From positions 62,001 through 126,000 of the forward strand of contig NZ_LZJF01000064.1 in NCBI RefSeq assembly GCF_001666835.1: a DNA stretch of 64,000 bases, written 5' to 3'. The notes under the pieces were generated by a model, which saw only the letters and a program-made list of their open reading frames with translations, did no database searches and had not been told where the DNA came from. Source of the stretch: Mycobacterium sp. E3251. GTDB taxonomy: Bacteria; Actinomycetota; Actinomycetes; Mycobacteriales; Mycobacteriaceae. Each line of letters begins with the position of its first letter. Within the stretch, counting starts at the first letter, position 1. Shown in pieces: positions 7,946 through 17,155 of this stretch. Position numbers and translations under genes: made by a program.

Positions 7946-10738
7946 TCAGTGCGTGGTCGCTCCCCGGAGCTGCCGACGCGAGCTGATCCCGAGCTTGGCG
8001 AACACCTTCCGCAGGTGCCACTCAACGGTGTGAGTGCTGATGAAGAGTTGGGCGGCGATCTCGGGATTTGTCATGCCCTCGCCGGCCAGCCGGGCGATCT
8101 GCGCTTCCTGAGCCGTCAACTCGCCTCCTGATGCGGCCGACCGTTTGCTCACCTTCTCGCCCGTCGCCATAAGCTCCCGGCGGGCGCGCTCGGCGAACCC
8201 GTCGGCTCCCATTCGTGCGAACATCTCGTGTGCGGCGTGCAACTCGGCGCGCGCGTCGACACGACGATTGCAACGGCGCAGCCACTCCCCGTAGACCAAG
8301 CGAGCTCGGGCGAGATGCACGGTAATCCTGGTGCGCTCAAGCCTCTCGATCGCCTCGCGGTAGTCCGCTTCGGACGCCCGGTCATCGTCCAGCAATGCTC
8401 GCGACCGAGCCAACATCCCTGCCGCCCAATCACTTTCGCTGCTGTGCGTGCGGTCGTGGAGCTCTCGCAGGGCGTCTTGCGCCGCGTTGCGCTCACCGCA
8501 GCGGACGCCCGCCTCGATCAGTTCGACCAGGCACCAGCCGAATAGGCCCAGATCCTCGTGCTCGCACGCCTGGCGCACGGCCGTAAATGCGTCCCCGTAG
8601 CGACCGAGGCCGTTGTACAGCACAGCCGTCGCATATCCGGTCAACCCGATCAACCGCCCCTCGCCCCGGGTCGTCCCGTCTGCAAGCGCAGCCTCCATGA
8701 GCTTCAACGCGTCGGCCTCGGCACCACGCCAGGCCGGCAATGTCAGGGAGTGATACTTCATTGGGGCATAGCCTGTTGCCGTGGCAATACCTTCGGCCTC
8801 TTCGATAAGCGCTGCGGCCGTAGTGAACTCACCCGCCTGCACGTGTACGCCGGCGCGGTAGGCCAGGGCAAGCGGCAGCACGGCCAGCGCACCCGCGTCC
8901 CGGGCCAGTCGGACAGCCTGGGTCGCCAGCTGGTGCCACGCGTCGTCGTCCCAAAGCTCGTGGGCCGCGGATTCCTGGACGATGGGAAAGGCCTGCCAGA
9001 ACCACCGCATCACGTCAGAACCTCCGCCTTGCGCTTCCGCGCAAATCCGGTCAATTGCCTCGCGGAGCGCTGGAACGCCGGCGGAGTGGCCGTCGGTGGC
9101 CCTGATGGCAATGCCGTCGAGCAGGAGATCTACGGGCCGAGCGGGCTCCGGCCGCGGCGGCGCCGCGCGAGCCACCGCCGCCGTCATCCCAATGCCGCCG
9201 TGCGGGCACAGCCGTCCGCCGAACATCGCCGCCCCCAGGGCTTCCAAGTACGTTTCGCGCGCCTGCGCGTCATCGAGCGACTCCAGCCTCTTCGCGGCAT
9301 CCAGAAGCCCGACGGCAGAGTCGGATACGGTCGGCGCGCCGGCGTCACCGCTGCGGCTCCTGGCGAAGGCGATCTGTGCGCGAAGTCGTGTCACTTGCGC
9401 CCCTTCCAGTGCCGCCAGCGGCGCCGATTCAGCAATGGTGAGCAGTTCCTCCGCGGCGTCGAACGCGGCTACGTCGCGTTTCGCCTGGGCGGCCGCGAGC
9501 GCCCTGGCTCCGCGGCGAATCGGGTCGGGTGTCAATTGGGCGGCCCGCTCCAGGAACGCGGCCGCGGCGGCAACGCCCCCTCTGCTTTGCGCCCTATCCG
9601 CCGAACGCTCGAGTTGGACGGCGACGGCCTCATCGGGACCCGGCGCGGCGACCGCCAAGTGCCACGCGTGCCGGTCCGGGTCGATGTCTCGGTCGGTTGC
9701 CTCGGCCAGCGCTTGATGAGCGCGTCGCCGCTCCATCACGTCAGCGGAGCGGTATGCGGCCGAACGCACCAACGGATGGTGGAATCGCACCCTGGTCCCG
9801 ACGTCAATCAATCCCGCCGCCTCGGCGCCCGCGGCCGCATCCGGGGCGAGGCCCAGCTGCTCGGCAGCGCGCAGCAACAGTGCCGTATCGCCGACCGGCT
9901 CGGCGGCGGCAGTGAGTAACAACTGCTGGGCGTGTTCGGGCAACGACCGAATCCGCCGCAGAAATGTCTGTTCTATCTGTCCGGCTAGGGGCCAGCTATC
10001 TGGCCGGTTGAACCCGCCGGCCAGCTCCGCCGCGGTCAACCCCTTCGGTAGTTCCAGCAACGCGAGGGGGTTGCCGCGCGTCTCGGCGACGATGCGGTCG
10101 CGTACCTGATCATCCAAACGCCCGACGATGACCGAATCCAGCAGTGCTCGGGCATCACCGGAATTGAGGCCGCCGATCGTAAGCTCCGGCAGCCCCGCCA
10201 GGTCGTCGCGCACGTCGTCGCGCACCGCGAAGATGATCGCGGCCGGCTCGGCGACCAGGCGGCGAGCGACAAACGCCAGCGTTTGTGCCGAGATGTGGTC
10301 AATCCATTGCGCGTCGTCAATCAGAACGAGCAGGGGCTGGCTCTCCGTCGCCGCGCCGATCAGGCTCAGCACCGCCAGACCGACCAGGAAACGATCGGGC
10401 GCCGGTCCGGCGCTGCGGCCGAAGGCGATGTTCAATGCTTCCCGCTGAGGGGACGGCAAGCGGTCGATGCAGTCGAGCAGTGGCGCGCAGACTTGTTGCA
10501 AGGCGGCGAATGCGAGCTCCATTTCGGATTCCACGCCCGCCACCCGGGTCGTGCGGAAGCCTGAGGAGCGCTCGGAGACGAAGTCGAGTAACGCCGTCTT
10601 GCCGATGCCGGCTTCGCCGCGCAGCACCAGCACCTGACTTTGGCCGGAGCGCGCAGCGGACGTCACACGATCGAGGGCCGCGCATTCGCTGCGCCGGCCC
10701 CGCAAACGTTGTGCCGGGAATGTGTTGGACACGCACAC
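7946..10738 (-). CDS. LuxR-family regulator with AAA/STAND ATPase (LAL-type)
   Basis: 930 residues. It begins with LRGRRSECAALD, typical for large ATP-binding LuxR regulators. Walker A GEAGIGKT is at 41-48 and Walker B LLVLIDDAQWID near 136-147. The middle is helical TPR-like repeats, and a LuxR HTH fills the last 57 residues (LTAQEAQIARLAGEGMTNPE..., ending in HTVEWHLRKVFAKLG). Family members switch on catabolic or secondary-metabolic genes on binding a ligand and ATP. No substrate or binding site can be predicted. The divergent SDR at 10869 and the - strand gene at 7092 are the nearest possible targets. Confidence 0.92.
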   Translation of the reverse strand: MCVSNTFPAQRLRGRRSECAALDRVTSAARSGQSQVLVLRGEAGIGKTALLDFVSERSSGFRTTRVAGVESEMELAFAALQQVCAPLLDCIDRLPSPQREALNIAFGRSAGPAPDRFLVGLAVLSLIGAATESQPLLVLIDDAQWIDHISAQTLAFVARRLVAEPAAIIFAVRDDVRDDLAGLPELTIGGLNSGDARALLDSVIVGRLDDQVRDRIVAETRGNPLALLELPKGLTAAELAGGFNRPDSWPLAGQIEQTFLRRIRSLPEHAQQLLLTAAAEPVGDTALLLRAAEQLGLAPDAAAGAEAAGLIDVGTRVRFHHPLVRSAAYRSADVMERRRAHQALAEATDRDIDPDRHAWHLAVAAPGPDEAVAVQLERSADRAQSRGGVAAAAAFLERAAQLTPDPIRRGARALAAAQAKRDVAAFDAAEELLTIAESAPLAALEGAQVTRLRAQIAFARSRSGDAGAPTVSDSAVGLLDAAKRLESLDDAQARETYLEALGAAMFGGRLCPHGGIGMTAAVARAAPPRPEPARPVDLLLDGIAIRATDGHSAGVPALREAIDRICAEAQGGGSDVMRWFWQAFPIVQESAAHELWDDDAWHQLATQAVRLARDAGALAVLPLALAYRAGVHVQAGEFTTAAALIEEAEGIATATGYAPMKYHSLTLPAWRGAEADALKLMEAALADGTTRGEGRLIGLTGYATAVLYNGLGRYGDAFTAVRQACEHEDLGLFGWCLVELIEAGVRCGERNAAQDALRELHDRTHSSESDWAAGMLARSRALLDDDRASEADYREAIERLERTRITVHLARARLVYGEWLRRCNRRVDARAELHAAHEMFARMGADGFAERARRELMATGEKVSKRSAASGGELTAQEAQIARLAGEGMTNPEIAAQLFISTHTVEWHLRKVFAKLGISSRRQLRGATTH

Positions 10739-10819
10739 CGCCGCAGGTAAGGGATTGCTCCCTGACCTTACCGACCCCGCCCACCGCTTGGATGACGCGC
10801 CGTGGGGTCCGCGCTTTCG

Positions 10820-10841
10820 TTAAATCAATTGCTTGACTTAA
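10820..10841. promoter_or_regulatory. Palindromic operator, copy 1 (TTAA/TCAA type)
   Basis: Imperfect palindrome TTAAnTCAA-N4-TTGAnTTAA, identical to the copy at 12513-12534 at 21 of 22 positions. It overlaps a TTGACT -35-like hexamer (10833-10838). It is probably the binding site of the TetR protein encoded at 12561. Repeat and symmetry are seen directly; the regulator assignment is inference. Confidence 0.8.
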
Positions 10842-10860
10842 CGCGCTCGGCGCCTATTAA
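10833..10860 (+). promoter_or_regulatory. Predicted promoter of the 10869 SDR gene
   Basis: TTGACT (10833-10838), a 16-bp spacer, then TATTAA (10855-10860). The GTG start lies only 8 nt beyond the -10 box, so transcription would begin at or next to the start codon. There is no Shine-Dalgarno, which fits a leaderless mRNA, common in mycobacteria. Confidence 0.65.
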
Positions 10861-10868
10861 CTCAGCGG

Positions 10869-11687
10869 GTGGTCAACGAATTGGACGGCAAGGTCGCCAT
10901 CGTCACCGGCGGCGCTTCCGGCATCGGTCGCGGGATAGTGGAACGGTTTGTGGCCGAGGGGTCGCGGGTCGTCATCGCTGACATCGAGACCGACCGGGGA
11001 GAGGAACTGGCCGCCACGCTAGGCGCCGGCGCCGCGTTTCGGCGGACGGACGTCTCCGATCCCGAACAGGTCGGGGCGCTGATCGCCACCACCGTCGAGA
11101 AATTCGGCGGCCTCCACGTCATGGTGAACAACGCCGGCATCTCGAGCCCGCTGCGCCGACTGCTCGACGACGACCTGGCCGACTTCCACCGGGTGATGGG
11201 GGTCAACGTCCTGGGAGTGATGGCCGGTACCCGAGATGCCGCCCGCCACATGGCCGAATCCGGTGGCGGATCGATCATCAACCTGACGTCAATCGGCGGC
11301 ATCCAGGCGGGCGGCGGGGTGATGGTCTACCGAGCATCCAAAGCCGCGGTCATCCAGTTCACCAAGTCGGCGGCAATTGAGTTGGCGCGCCACGACGTTC
11401 GGGTGAACGCGATCGCGCCGGGCGGCATCCCCACGCCGATCCTGGCTTCGTCGGCCGTGGACGTGGATCCCGATGAACTCGCGCGGTTCGAAGCGCGGAT
11501 TCGCCAGGGAATGCGTGACGACCGGCCACTGAAGCGGGAGGGCACGCCCGAGGACGTCGCCGAGGCGGCGTTGTATTTCGCCACCGATCGGTCCCGGTAT
11601 GTCACCGGGGCCGTGCTGCCGGTAGACGGGGGGACGTCCGCCGGGAAGGTGATTCGCCCCCGCAGCGATTCGCGCAAGGGTGAGTGA
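10869..11687 (+). CDS. SDR family oxidoreductase
   Basis: 272 residues from GTG. TGGASGIGRG, D at the end of beta-2 (VIADIET, favouring NAD), NNAG, YRASK and TGAVLPVDGG are all classical. No ribosome site precedes the GTG, but a good promoter does, so the message is probably leaderless. The operator at 10820 is shared with the TetR gene at 12561, which links this SDR to the P450/CoA-transferase operon downstream. Likely role: dehydrogenation of a hydroxyl made by that operon's P450 (inference). Confidence 0.87.
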   Translation: MVNELDGKVAIVTGGASGIGRGIVERFVAEGSRVVIADIETDRGEELAATLGAGAAFRRTDVSDPEQVGALIATTVEKFGGLHVMVNNAGISSPLRRLLDDDLADFHRVMGVNVLGVMAGTRDAARHMAESGGGSIINLTSIGGIQAGGGVMVYRASKAAVIQFTKSAAIELARHDVRVNAIAPGGIPTPILASSAVDVDPDELARFEARIRQGMRDDRPLKREGTPEDVAEAALYFATDRSRYVTGAVLPVDGGTSAGKVIRPRSDSRKGE

Positions 11688-11707
11688 CGGCTAAGGGGAG
11701 GGCTGCC

Positions 11708-12352
11708 TCAGGGCCCTTCCGCGGGATGTCCGGCGTGGGTTTCCAGCCGTAGCCTGGCCAGTGCCTCCGCGCGCTTGAGGTCTTGTACACCAGCGCTTTC
11801 CATGATCACGCTGTGGGAGTGCGCCAGCACACTGAGCACGGCCTCGGTGGGTAGGTCGGGGAACTGGCGCCCCAGCACCTCGGCCGCGCTCCGTAACTCG
11901 AACAGTTTCGGATACGCGCGGTCGGCGGGTGCCGGCGGGACGACTCGGGTCACGTCCTGGGCGTGCTGCAGCACGGCCACGGTCTTCTTGCCCTCCTTGA
12001 TCGGAGAATTCACCGGCGTCCAAACCTTGTAGACGAACTCGCCCGGATTCCGCCAGTCGGGAATGTCATAGCGCTGCACCCCGAGCCAATGCCGGATCCC
12101 GCGACGAAGGACCAACTCCAGCGACGCTGAAGCGTTGGCCACGCCGTCGGCCTCCGGATCGCTCGGGTTGTCGGGGAAGACGTCGAACAGCTGCTTGCCG
12201 AGCAGGCCCTCCCGCGGGTGTCCCGACACGCGCTCGCAGGCCGGGTTCACCGCCCGGATGCGCAGATCCGCATCGGTCAACAGGTAGGGAGCCCACTTGG
12301 ACTGAAACCACGCCGACTCCTCGATTGCCGAGACCCGGCTGGCTGACAACAT
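11708..12352 (-). CDS. PAS-domain sensor/regulatory protein
   Basis: 214 residues. The first about 110 residues are a PAS-like domain (PYLLTDADLRIRAVNPACERVSGHPREG is the beta-strand/helix pattern after which PAS cores are recognised). The C-terminal 60 residues are a helical domain (LGRQFPDLPTEAVLSVLAHS) of a kind I associate with mycobacterial regulators, possibly ANTAR-like, but I cannot name it. No kinase or classical HTH is visible. It is transcribed away from the TetR gene, and the shared 208-bp gap contains operator copy 2, so it may belong to the same regulon. Confidence 0.7.
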   Translation of the reverse strand: MLSASRVSAIEESAWFQSKWAPYLLTDADLRIRAVNPACERVSGHPREGLLGKQLFDVFPDNPSDPEADGVANASASLELVLRRGIRHWLGVQRYDIPDWRNPGEFVYKVWTPVNSPIKEGKKTVAVLQHAQDVTRVVPPAPADRAYPKLFELRSAAEVLGRQFPDLPTEAVLSVLAHSHSVIMESAGVQDLKRAEALARLRLETHAGHPAEGP

Positions 12353-12512
12353 GACTACCCCCGCAATGATTCACCGTTCTGACACCGCCACGTTGCCGCC
12401 GCGCAAGAAGCCATCGTCGCCCAGCGGGACTGCTGGCGGCGAGGGACCTTTGTCACCCGTTCCCCGCTATCTGGCACCGACGCGACGGCACACCGGTCGG
12501 CAGGGCCCAGAA

Positions 12513-12534
12513 TTAAATCAATCGCTTGACTTAA
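12513..12534. promoter_or_regulatory. Palindromic operator, copy 2, upstream of the TetR gene
   Basis: The same TTAAnTCAA-N4-TTGAnTTAA element as at 10820-10841, differing by one central base. It lies 26 bp before the TetR GTG start and in the divergent promoter region of the PAS gene. A further TTGACTAA half-site follows at 12549-12556. Position and symmetry point to TetR autoregulation. Confidence 0.8.
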
Positions 12535-12560
12535 TCAACGGTGCGCGGTTGACTAACCGG

Positions 12561-13226
12561 GTGACCACCATCGGCCGGACCGTTCGCACGGAGCGGGCCA
12601 GCTCAACCCAGGAAGCGATCCTGGTCGCGGCCGAGCGGTTGTACGCCGAGCACGGCATGTTCGCGGTGTCGAATCGGCAGGTGAGCGAGGCCGCCGGTCA
12701 GGGCAATAACGCCGCGGTGGGCTACCACTTCGGCACCAAGGCCGACCTGGTCCGCGCGATCGAACAGAAGCACCGCGGTCCGGTCGAACAGCTGCGCGAG
12801 CGGATGGTGAGCGAGCTGGTCGAATCGGGTGGTTCGACCGAGATGAGGGACTGGGTGGCGTGCCTGGTGCGCCCGCTCACCGATCATCTCGAAGAGCTCG
12901 GCAACCCCACCTGGTACGCCCGTTTCGCGGCGCAGGCCATGACCGATCCCGCGTACTACAACATCATCGTCAAGGGTGCGCTCAGCTCGCCGTCCCTGGT
13001 TCAGGTCCTCGAGGGCATCAACGGCTGTCTGCCCGACCTGCCGGCCGAAGTGCACTTCGAACGAAACATCATGGCCCGCAACCTTTTGATGCACACTTGC
13101 GCCGATCGGGAACGGGCGCTTGCCGCGGGCGCCTCGCCGCCCCAGCGATCCTGGCGGGCCGCCGCATCCGGTCTCATCGACGCGATCGTGGGCCTGTGGC
13201 TGGCGCCCGTGACTCCGTACGAATGA
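12561..13226 (+). CDS. TetR-family transcriptional regulator
   Basis: 221 residues from the GTG at 12561. The frame continues upstream, but that part overlaps the operator and the divergent gene and has no protein-like character. The N-terminal HTH reads RASSTQEAILVAAERLYAE then VSNRQVSEAAGQGNNAAVGYHFGTKADLV, classical TetR helices 1-3. The C-terminal ligand domain is unassigned. The gene starts a + strand run to 22488, overlaps the ferredoxin leader, and carries a palindromic operator 26 bp upstream with a twin copy at 10820. It is the probable repressor of both units. Confidence 0.9.
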   Translation: MTTIGRTVRTERASSTQEAILVAAERLYAEHGMFAVSNRQVSEAAGQGNNAAVGYHFGTKADLVRAIEQKHRGPVEQLRERMVSELVESGGSTEMRDWVACLVRPLTDHLEELGNPTWYARFAAQAMTDPAYYNIIVKGALSSPSLVQVLEGINGCLPDLPAEVHFERNIMARNLLMHTCADRERALAAGASPPQRSWRAAASGLIDAIVGLWLAPVTPYE

Positions 13227-13237
13227 AGGGTCTGCAG

Positions 13238-13432
13238 ATGAAAGTGACTGTCGACCAAGACGTCTGCGCTTCGTCGGGAAACTGCGTGCTGAACGCACCG
13301 GAGGTGTTCGACCAGCGCGACGACGACGGCGTGGTCGTCCTGCTCAACCCCAATCCATCGTCCGAACAGGCCGAGGGCGCCCGGCGAGCGGCCGCGGCAT
13401 GCCCCGCGCTGGCCATTCACATCGAGGAATGA
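13238..13432 (+). CDS. P450-type ferredoxin ([3Fe-4S]-like)
   Basis: 64 residues. The ATG at 13238 is preceded by GAAGGG; an earlier ATG at 13223 overlaps the TetR stop but lacks a site. Ligand pattern: Cys10, Ser13 in place of the second Cys, Cys16, and Cys55 in CP. This spacing is that of small single-cluster actinobacterial ferredoxins that pass electrons to cytochromes P450. It ends one base before the P450 start, so it is very likely the redox partner of that P450. No reductase is adjacent. Confidence 0.9.
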   Translation: MKVTVDQDVCASSGNCVLNAPEVFDQRDDDGVVVLLNPNPSSEQAEGARRAAAACPALAIHIEE

Positions 13433-13433
13433 C

Positions 13434-14681
13434 ATGTCAGAGACGCTGACGAACACTTCTGCGGCCGAGGCGGCCCCCGAAATCCCCGATTATCCGATGC
13501 CGAGGCAGGCGGGCTGCCCCTTCGCCCCGCCGCCGGGCGTCATGGCGCTGGCCGAAGCGCGACCGCTGTCCCGAGTCCGGATCTGGGACGGCAGCACACC
13601 GTGGCTCGTCACCGGCTATGAGCAAGTGCGGGAACTGTTCTCGGATTCGCGGGTCAGCGTCGACGACCGGCTGCCCGGGTTCCCGCACTGGAATGCGGGC
13701 ATGTTGTCCACCGTGCACAAGCGTCCGCGATCGGTCTTCACCGCCGACGGGGAAGAGCACACCCGATTTAGGCGCATGTTGTCGAAACCCTTCACGTTCA
13801 AGCGCGTTGAAGGATTGCGTCCGACCATCCAGCGGATCACCGACGAGCACATCGACGCGATGCTGGCCGGCCCCCGCCCGGCCGACCTGGTCACCGCGTT
13901 GGCGCTACCCGTCCCGTCCCTGGTGATCAGCCAGCTGCTCGGCGTTCCGTACGAGGACGCCGACATGTTCCAGCACCACGCCAACGTCGGGCTCGCGCGT
14001 TATGCGACGGGCGAAGACACCGTCAAGGGCGCCATGAGCCTGCACAAGTATCTCGCCCAGCTGGTCGAGGCCAAGATGGAGAACCCCGCAGAGGACGCGG
14101 TTTCCGATCTTGCCGAGCGGGTGAAGGCCGGCGAGCTCAGCGTGAAAGAGGCCGCCCAGCTGGGTATCGGTCTGCTGATTGCCGGGCACGAGACCACCTC
14201 GAACATGATCGGACTCGGGGTCCTCGCACTCCTGGTGAACCCGGACCAGTTGGCAGTCATCCGCGATGCCGAGGATCCCAAGGTCGTCGCCAGCGCGGTC
14301 GAGGAATTGTTGCGCTACCTGAGCATCATTCAGAACGGCCAGCGCCGCGTCGCACTCGAGGACATCCATATCGCCGGGGAGACGATCCGCGCCGGCGAAG
14401 GCATCATCATCGACTTGGCCCCGGCCAACTGGGATCCGCACGCCTTCGCCGAACCCGACCGGCTCTACCTGCACCGCTCGGGGGCCGACCGCAACGTCGC
14501 CTTCGGTTATGGCCGGCATCAGTGCGTGGGGCAACAGCTCGCCCGCGCCGAGCTGCAGATCGTCTATCGCACCCTGTTCCGCCGCGTACCCACGCTGCAA
14601 CTCGCTGTCCCGGTCGAGGACGTGCCCCTCAAGGACGACCGGCTCGCCTACGGCGTCTACGAACTTCCGGTGACCTGGTAG
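13434..14681 (+). CDS. Cytochrome P450
   Basis: 415 residues. All P450 landmarks are present: I-helix AGHETT, ExxR in EELLR and the heme loop FGYGRHQCVGQ with its axial Cys. The length is typical for soluble bacterial P450s. The ferredoxin gene directly upstream is the likely electron donor. It is followed after 45 bp by an amidohydrolase in the same direction. It would hydroxylate the substrate of the TetR-controlled operon; the CYP family number cannot be given without a database comparison. Confidence 0.95.
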   Translation: MSETLTNTSAAEAAPEIPDYPMPRQAGCPFAPPPGVMALAEARPLSRVRIWDGSTPWLVTGYEQVRELFSDSRVSVDDRLPGFPHWNAGMLSTVHKRPRSVFTADGEEHTRFRRMLSKPFTFKRVEGLRPTIQRITDEHIDAMLAGPRPADLVTALALPVPSLVISQLLGVPYEDADMFQHHANVGLARYATGEDTVKGAMSLHKYLAQLVEAKMENPAEDAVSDLAERVKAGELSVKEAAQLGIGLLIAGHETTSNMIGLGVLALLVNPDQLAVIRDAEDPKVVASAVEELLRYLSIIQNGQRRVALEDIHIAGETIRAGEGIIIDLAPANWDPHAFAEPDRLYLHRSGADRNVAFGYGRHQCVGQQLARAELQIVYRTLFRRVPTLQLAVPVEDVPLKDDRLAYGVYELPVTW

Positions 14682-14726
14682 CCCGCAGGTCGCTACTGTG
14701 ACAATGCCGATCCGAATGGAGGGTCA

Positions 14727-15902
14727 ATGATGACGACTCACACAAGCACCGTTTCGCTTTACCCACCCGAAGGTTTCGGCGCCCCGAAGGACCGGCGCGG
14801 TCACGCCTCGGGCGCGGATGTCGGCCTGCCGGCGGGAACCGTGGTGTTCTCCGCGGACAATCACATCTCGTTGGCGGACGACATTTTCTACCAACGCTTT
14901 CCGGACGACCTCAAGGACAAGGCGCCGCGAATCTGGTACGAGGATGGCGCCTACCAGGTCGGCCGCAAGGGACAGTCGTTCCTGCCCGGTGACTTCAGCG
15001 CGGTGCTGATGCAGTATGACGACCTGCCCGGGGCGGCGAGCACCAACATCGAGGCCCGCATCCAGGAGCTGCATGACGACGGAGTCGACAAGGAGTTGGC
15101 CTTCCCCAACGCGATCTTGGCGCTCTTCCACTACCCGGACAAGAATCTGCGTGAGCTCGCGTTCCGCATCTACAACGAGTACATCGCCGAATTGCAGGAA
15201 CGCTCCAACGGCCACTTCTACGGCGCCGGGCTGATCAACTGGTGGGACCCCCAGGGCACCCGCAAGACCCTGGAAGAACTGAAGTCGCTGGGGCTCAAGA
15301 CCTTCCTGATGCCGCTGAATCCCGGCAAGGGCGATGACGGTAACCCGATCGACTACTCCAGCACTTCGATGAGGCCGGTCTGGGACGAGATCGAGGCCGC
15401 CGGTCTTCCGATCACGCACCACATCGGGGAAACGCCGCCGAAGAGCCCGACCGAGTTCAACAGCGTCGTCGTCGGCATGATGATCAACATCGATGGTTTC
15501 CGGGAGACGTTCTCCAAGTACATCTTTGGCGGTATCCTCGATGACCACCCGGGCCTGCGGATCGGTTGGTTCGAGGGCGGCATCGCCTGGGTTCCGTGGG
15601 CCCTGCAGGACGCCGAGCATCTGGTGGCCTCATACCAGCACATGTTCAATCGCCCGTTGCAGCACGACGTGCGGTACTACTGGGACAACCACATGAGCGC
15701 GTCGTTCATGGTCGACCCGCTCGGACTGCAGCTGATCGACAAGATCGGTGTGGACAAGGTGATGTGGTCCAGCGACTACCCGCACAACGAAAGCACCTAC
15801 GGCTATTCGGAGAAGTCACTGGCCGCCGTGGTCGATGCTGTCGGGCCCGCGGACGCGGCGAAAATCGTGAGCGGCAACGTCACCAAGTTCCTGGGCTTGT
15901 AG
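14727..15902 (+). CDS. Amidohydrolase-2 family hydrolase/decarboxylase
   Basis: 391 residues; GGAGGG precedes the ATG. An N-terminal FSADNHIS strand and C-terminal MWSSDYPHNEST give the His and Asp metal ligands of the TIM-barrel amidohydrolase-2 family (PF04909). The region IGWFEGGIAWVPWALQDAEH is typical of the actinobacterial branch often found in steroid/terpenoid clusters. Family chemistry ranges from C-C hydrolysis to non-oxidative decarboxylation. The DxHxH pair is reduced to D-N-H, as in many relatives of this branch. It ends 11 nt before the M24 gene. Confidence 0.85.
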   Translation: MMTTHTSTVSLYPPEGFGAPKDRRGHASGADVGLPAGTVVFSADNHISLADDIFYQRFPDDLKDKAPRIWYEDGAYQVGRKGQSFLPGDFSAVLMQYDDLPGAASTNIEARIQELHDDGVDKELAFPNAILALFHYPDKNLRELAFRIYNEYIAELQERSNGHFYGAGLINWWDPQGTRKTLEELKSLGLKTFLMPLNPGKGDDGNPIDYSSTSMRPVWDEIEAAGLPITHHIGETPPKSPTEFNSVVVGMMINIDGFRETFSKYIFGGILDDHPGLRIGWFEGGIAWVPWALQDAEHLVASYQHMFNRPLQHDVRYYWDNHMSASFMVDPLGLQLIDKIGVDKVMWSSDYPHNESTYGYSEKSLAAVVDAVGPADAAKIVSGNVTKFLGL

Positions 15903-15913
15903 GGGCGGGGCCG

Positions 15914-17155
15914 ATGACGACGTTCGCGCAAGCGGGTGCGCGCACCGGTAGCCTACTGATCCCCGAGACGCCCGACCTGGACCGCATGCGCCGCGAGACC
16001 GGGGCGCGGCTGCGCTCGGCGATGGCCGAACGCGGCGTCGACGCACTGATCCTGCTGGGCAACAGCGCGGTTGTCTATGCCACCGGAACGAGCTGGCCGC
16101 TCGGTGATGCGGGCTTGTCCTATGTGGAACGGCCGGTAGCCGTTGTGCTCGCCGGCGATGAATGGCCGCACCTGTTCCTGCCCTTCCGTGAGGGCGTCGC
16201 ATCGGAGTCAGACCTGCCCGCCGACCATGTGCACGGCCCGTTGTATCTCGAATTCGACGAGGGCGTGCAGGATTTCGCGCGCGTGCTGGCTGACCTGATT
16301 CCGGCGCAGGCGGTGATCGCGGTCGATGAGTGCACCGGCGCCATGTCGCGCGCAGCGAAGGCGTTGTTCCGCGGCGGCGCGCCCGTCGATGCGGCGGCCA
16401 TCGTCAGCGCCGCCAAAGCGGTGAAGACGCCCGACGAATTGTCCTGCATGCGCACCGCCATCCGGATCACCGACGAGGCGATGGTCGAGGTCCAGAAGCG
16501 GCTGGCCCCGGGTATCCGCCAGATCGACTTGTCCGCAAGCTTTTTGCGGCGCGCCTTCGAATTGGGTGCGACGGCCAGCATGCTGGAACCGATCTGGCAG
16601 GTGATGCCGCCGAGCAAGGCCGAAGGCGTATGGACCACACACGGCGACCTGGCGCTGCCCCTGCTGAGCACCGAGCGCGAACTGGCCGAAGGCGACGTGC
16701 TGTGGACCGACGTCAGCATCACCTACCGCGGTTACTGCTCGGACTTCGGGCGCACGTGGATCGTCGGCCGGGACCCGTCGCCGCGCCAGCAGGCACAGTT
16801 CGACAAATGGTTCGAGATCATGTCCGCCGTCCTGGGTGTCGCCAAGGCCGGAGCCACGGCGGCGGATCTGGGCCGGGCCGCCATCGGCGCCAACGGCGGT
16901 AGCAAGCCGTGGCTCCCGCACTTCTACCTGGGCCACGGCATCGGCGTGAACGCGGCCGAAATGCCGATGATCGGAACGGATCTCGGGCAGGAATTCGACG
17001 AGAATTTCGTCCTGCAGCCGGGCATGGTGCTGGTCCTGGAGCCCGTGGTGTGGGAAGACGGCACCGGTGGCTATCGCAGCGAAGAGGTCCTGGTAATCAC
17101 CGAGGAGGGCTGGATCCGATTGACCGACTACCCCTATGACCCGTATGGCAACTGA
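15914..17155 (+). CDS. M24-family metallopeptidase-like protein (metal site intact)
   Basis: 413 residues from the ATG at 15914. The 'pita-bread' M24 domain fills the C-terminal half. All five dinuclear metal ligands are seen: Asp266, Asp277, His341 (GHGIG), Glu376 (LEPVVW) and Glu390/391. The N-terminal domain is creatinase-like. Family members are Xaa-Pro dipeptidases or hydrolases of C-N bonds in small molecules; within a catabolic operon a non-peptide amide or amine substrate is as likely as a dipeptide. It overlaps the next gene, a paralogue that has lost most of these ligands. Confidence 0.87.
   Translation: MTTFAQAGARTGSLLIPETPDLDRMRRETGARLRSAMAERGVDALILLGNSAVVYATGTSWPLGDAGLSYVERPVAVVLAGDEWPHLFLPFREGVASESDLPADHVHGPLYLEFDEGVQDFARVLADLIPAQAVIAVDECTGAMSRAAKALFRGGAPVDAAAIVSAAKAVKTPDELSCMRTAIRITDEAMVEVQKRLAPGIRQIDLSASFLRRAFELGATASMLEPIWQVMPPSKAEGVWTTHGDLALPLLSTERELAEGDVLWTDVSITYRGYCSDFGRTWIVGRDPSPRQQAQFDKWFEIMSAVLGVAKAGATAADLGRAAIGANGGSKPWLPHFYLGHGIGVNAAEMPMIGTDLGQEFDENFVLQPGMVLVLEPVVWEDGTGGYRSEEVLVITEEGWIRLTDYPYDPYGN

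Noticed and set aside
8558..9919. Long + strand frame inside the LuxR regulator gene
   Set aside because: Antisense shadow of the 930-residue regulator; composition is not protein-like.
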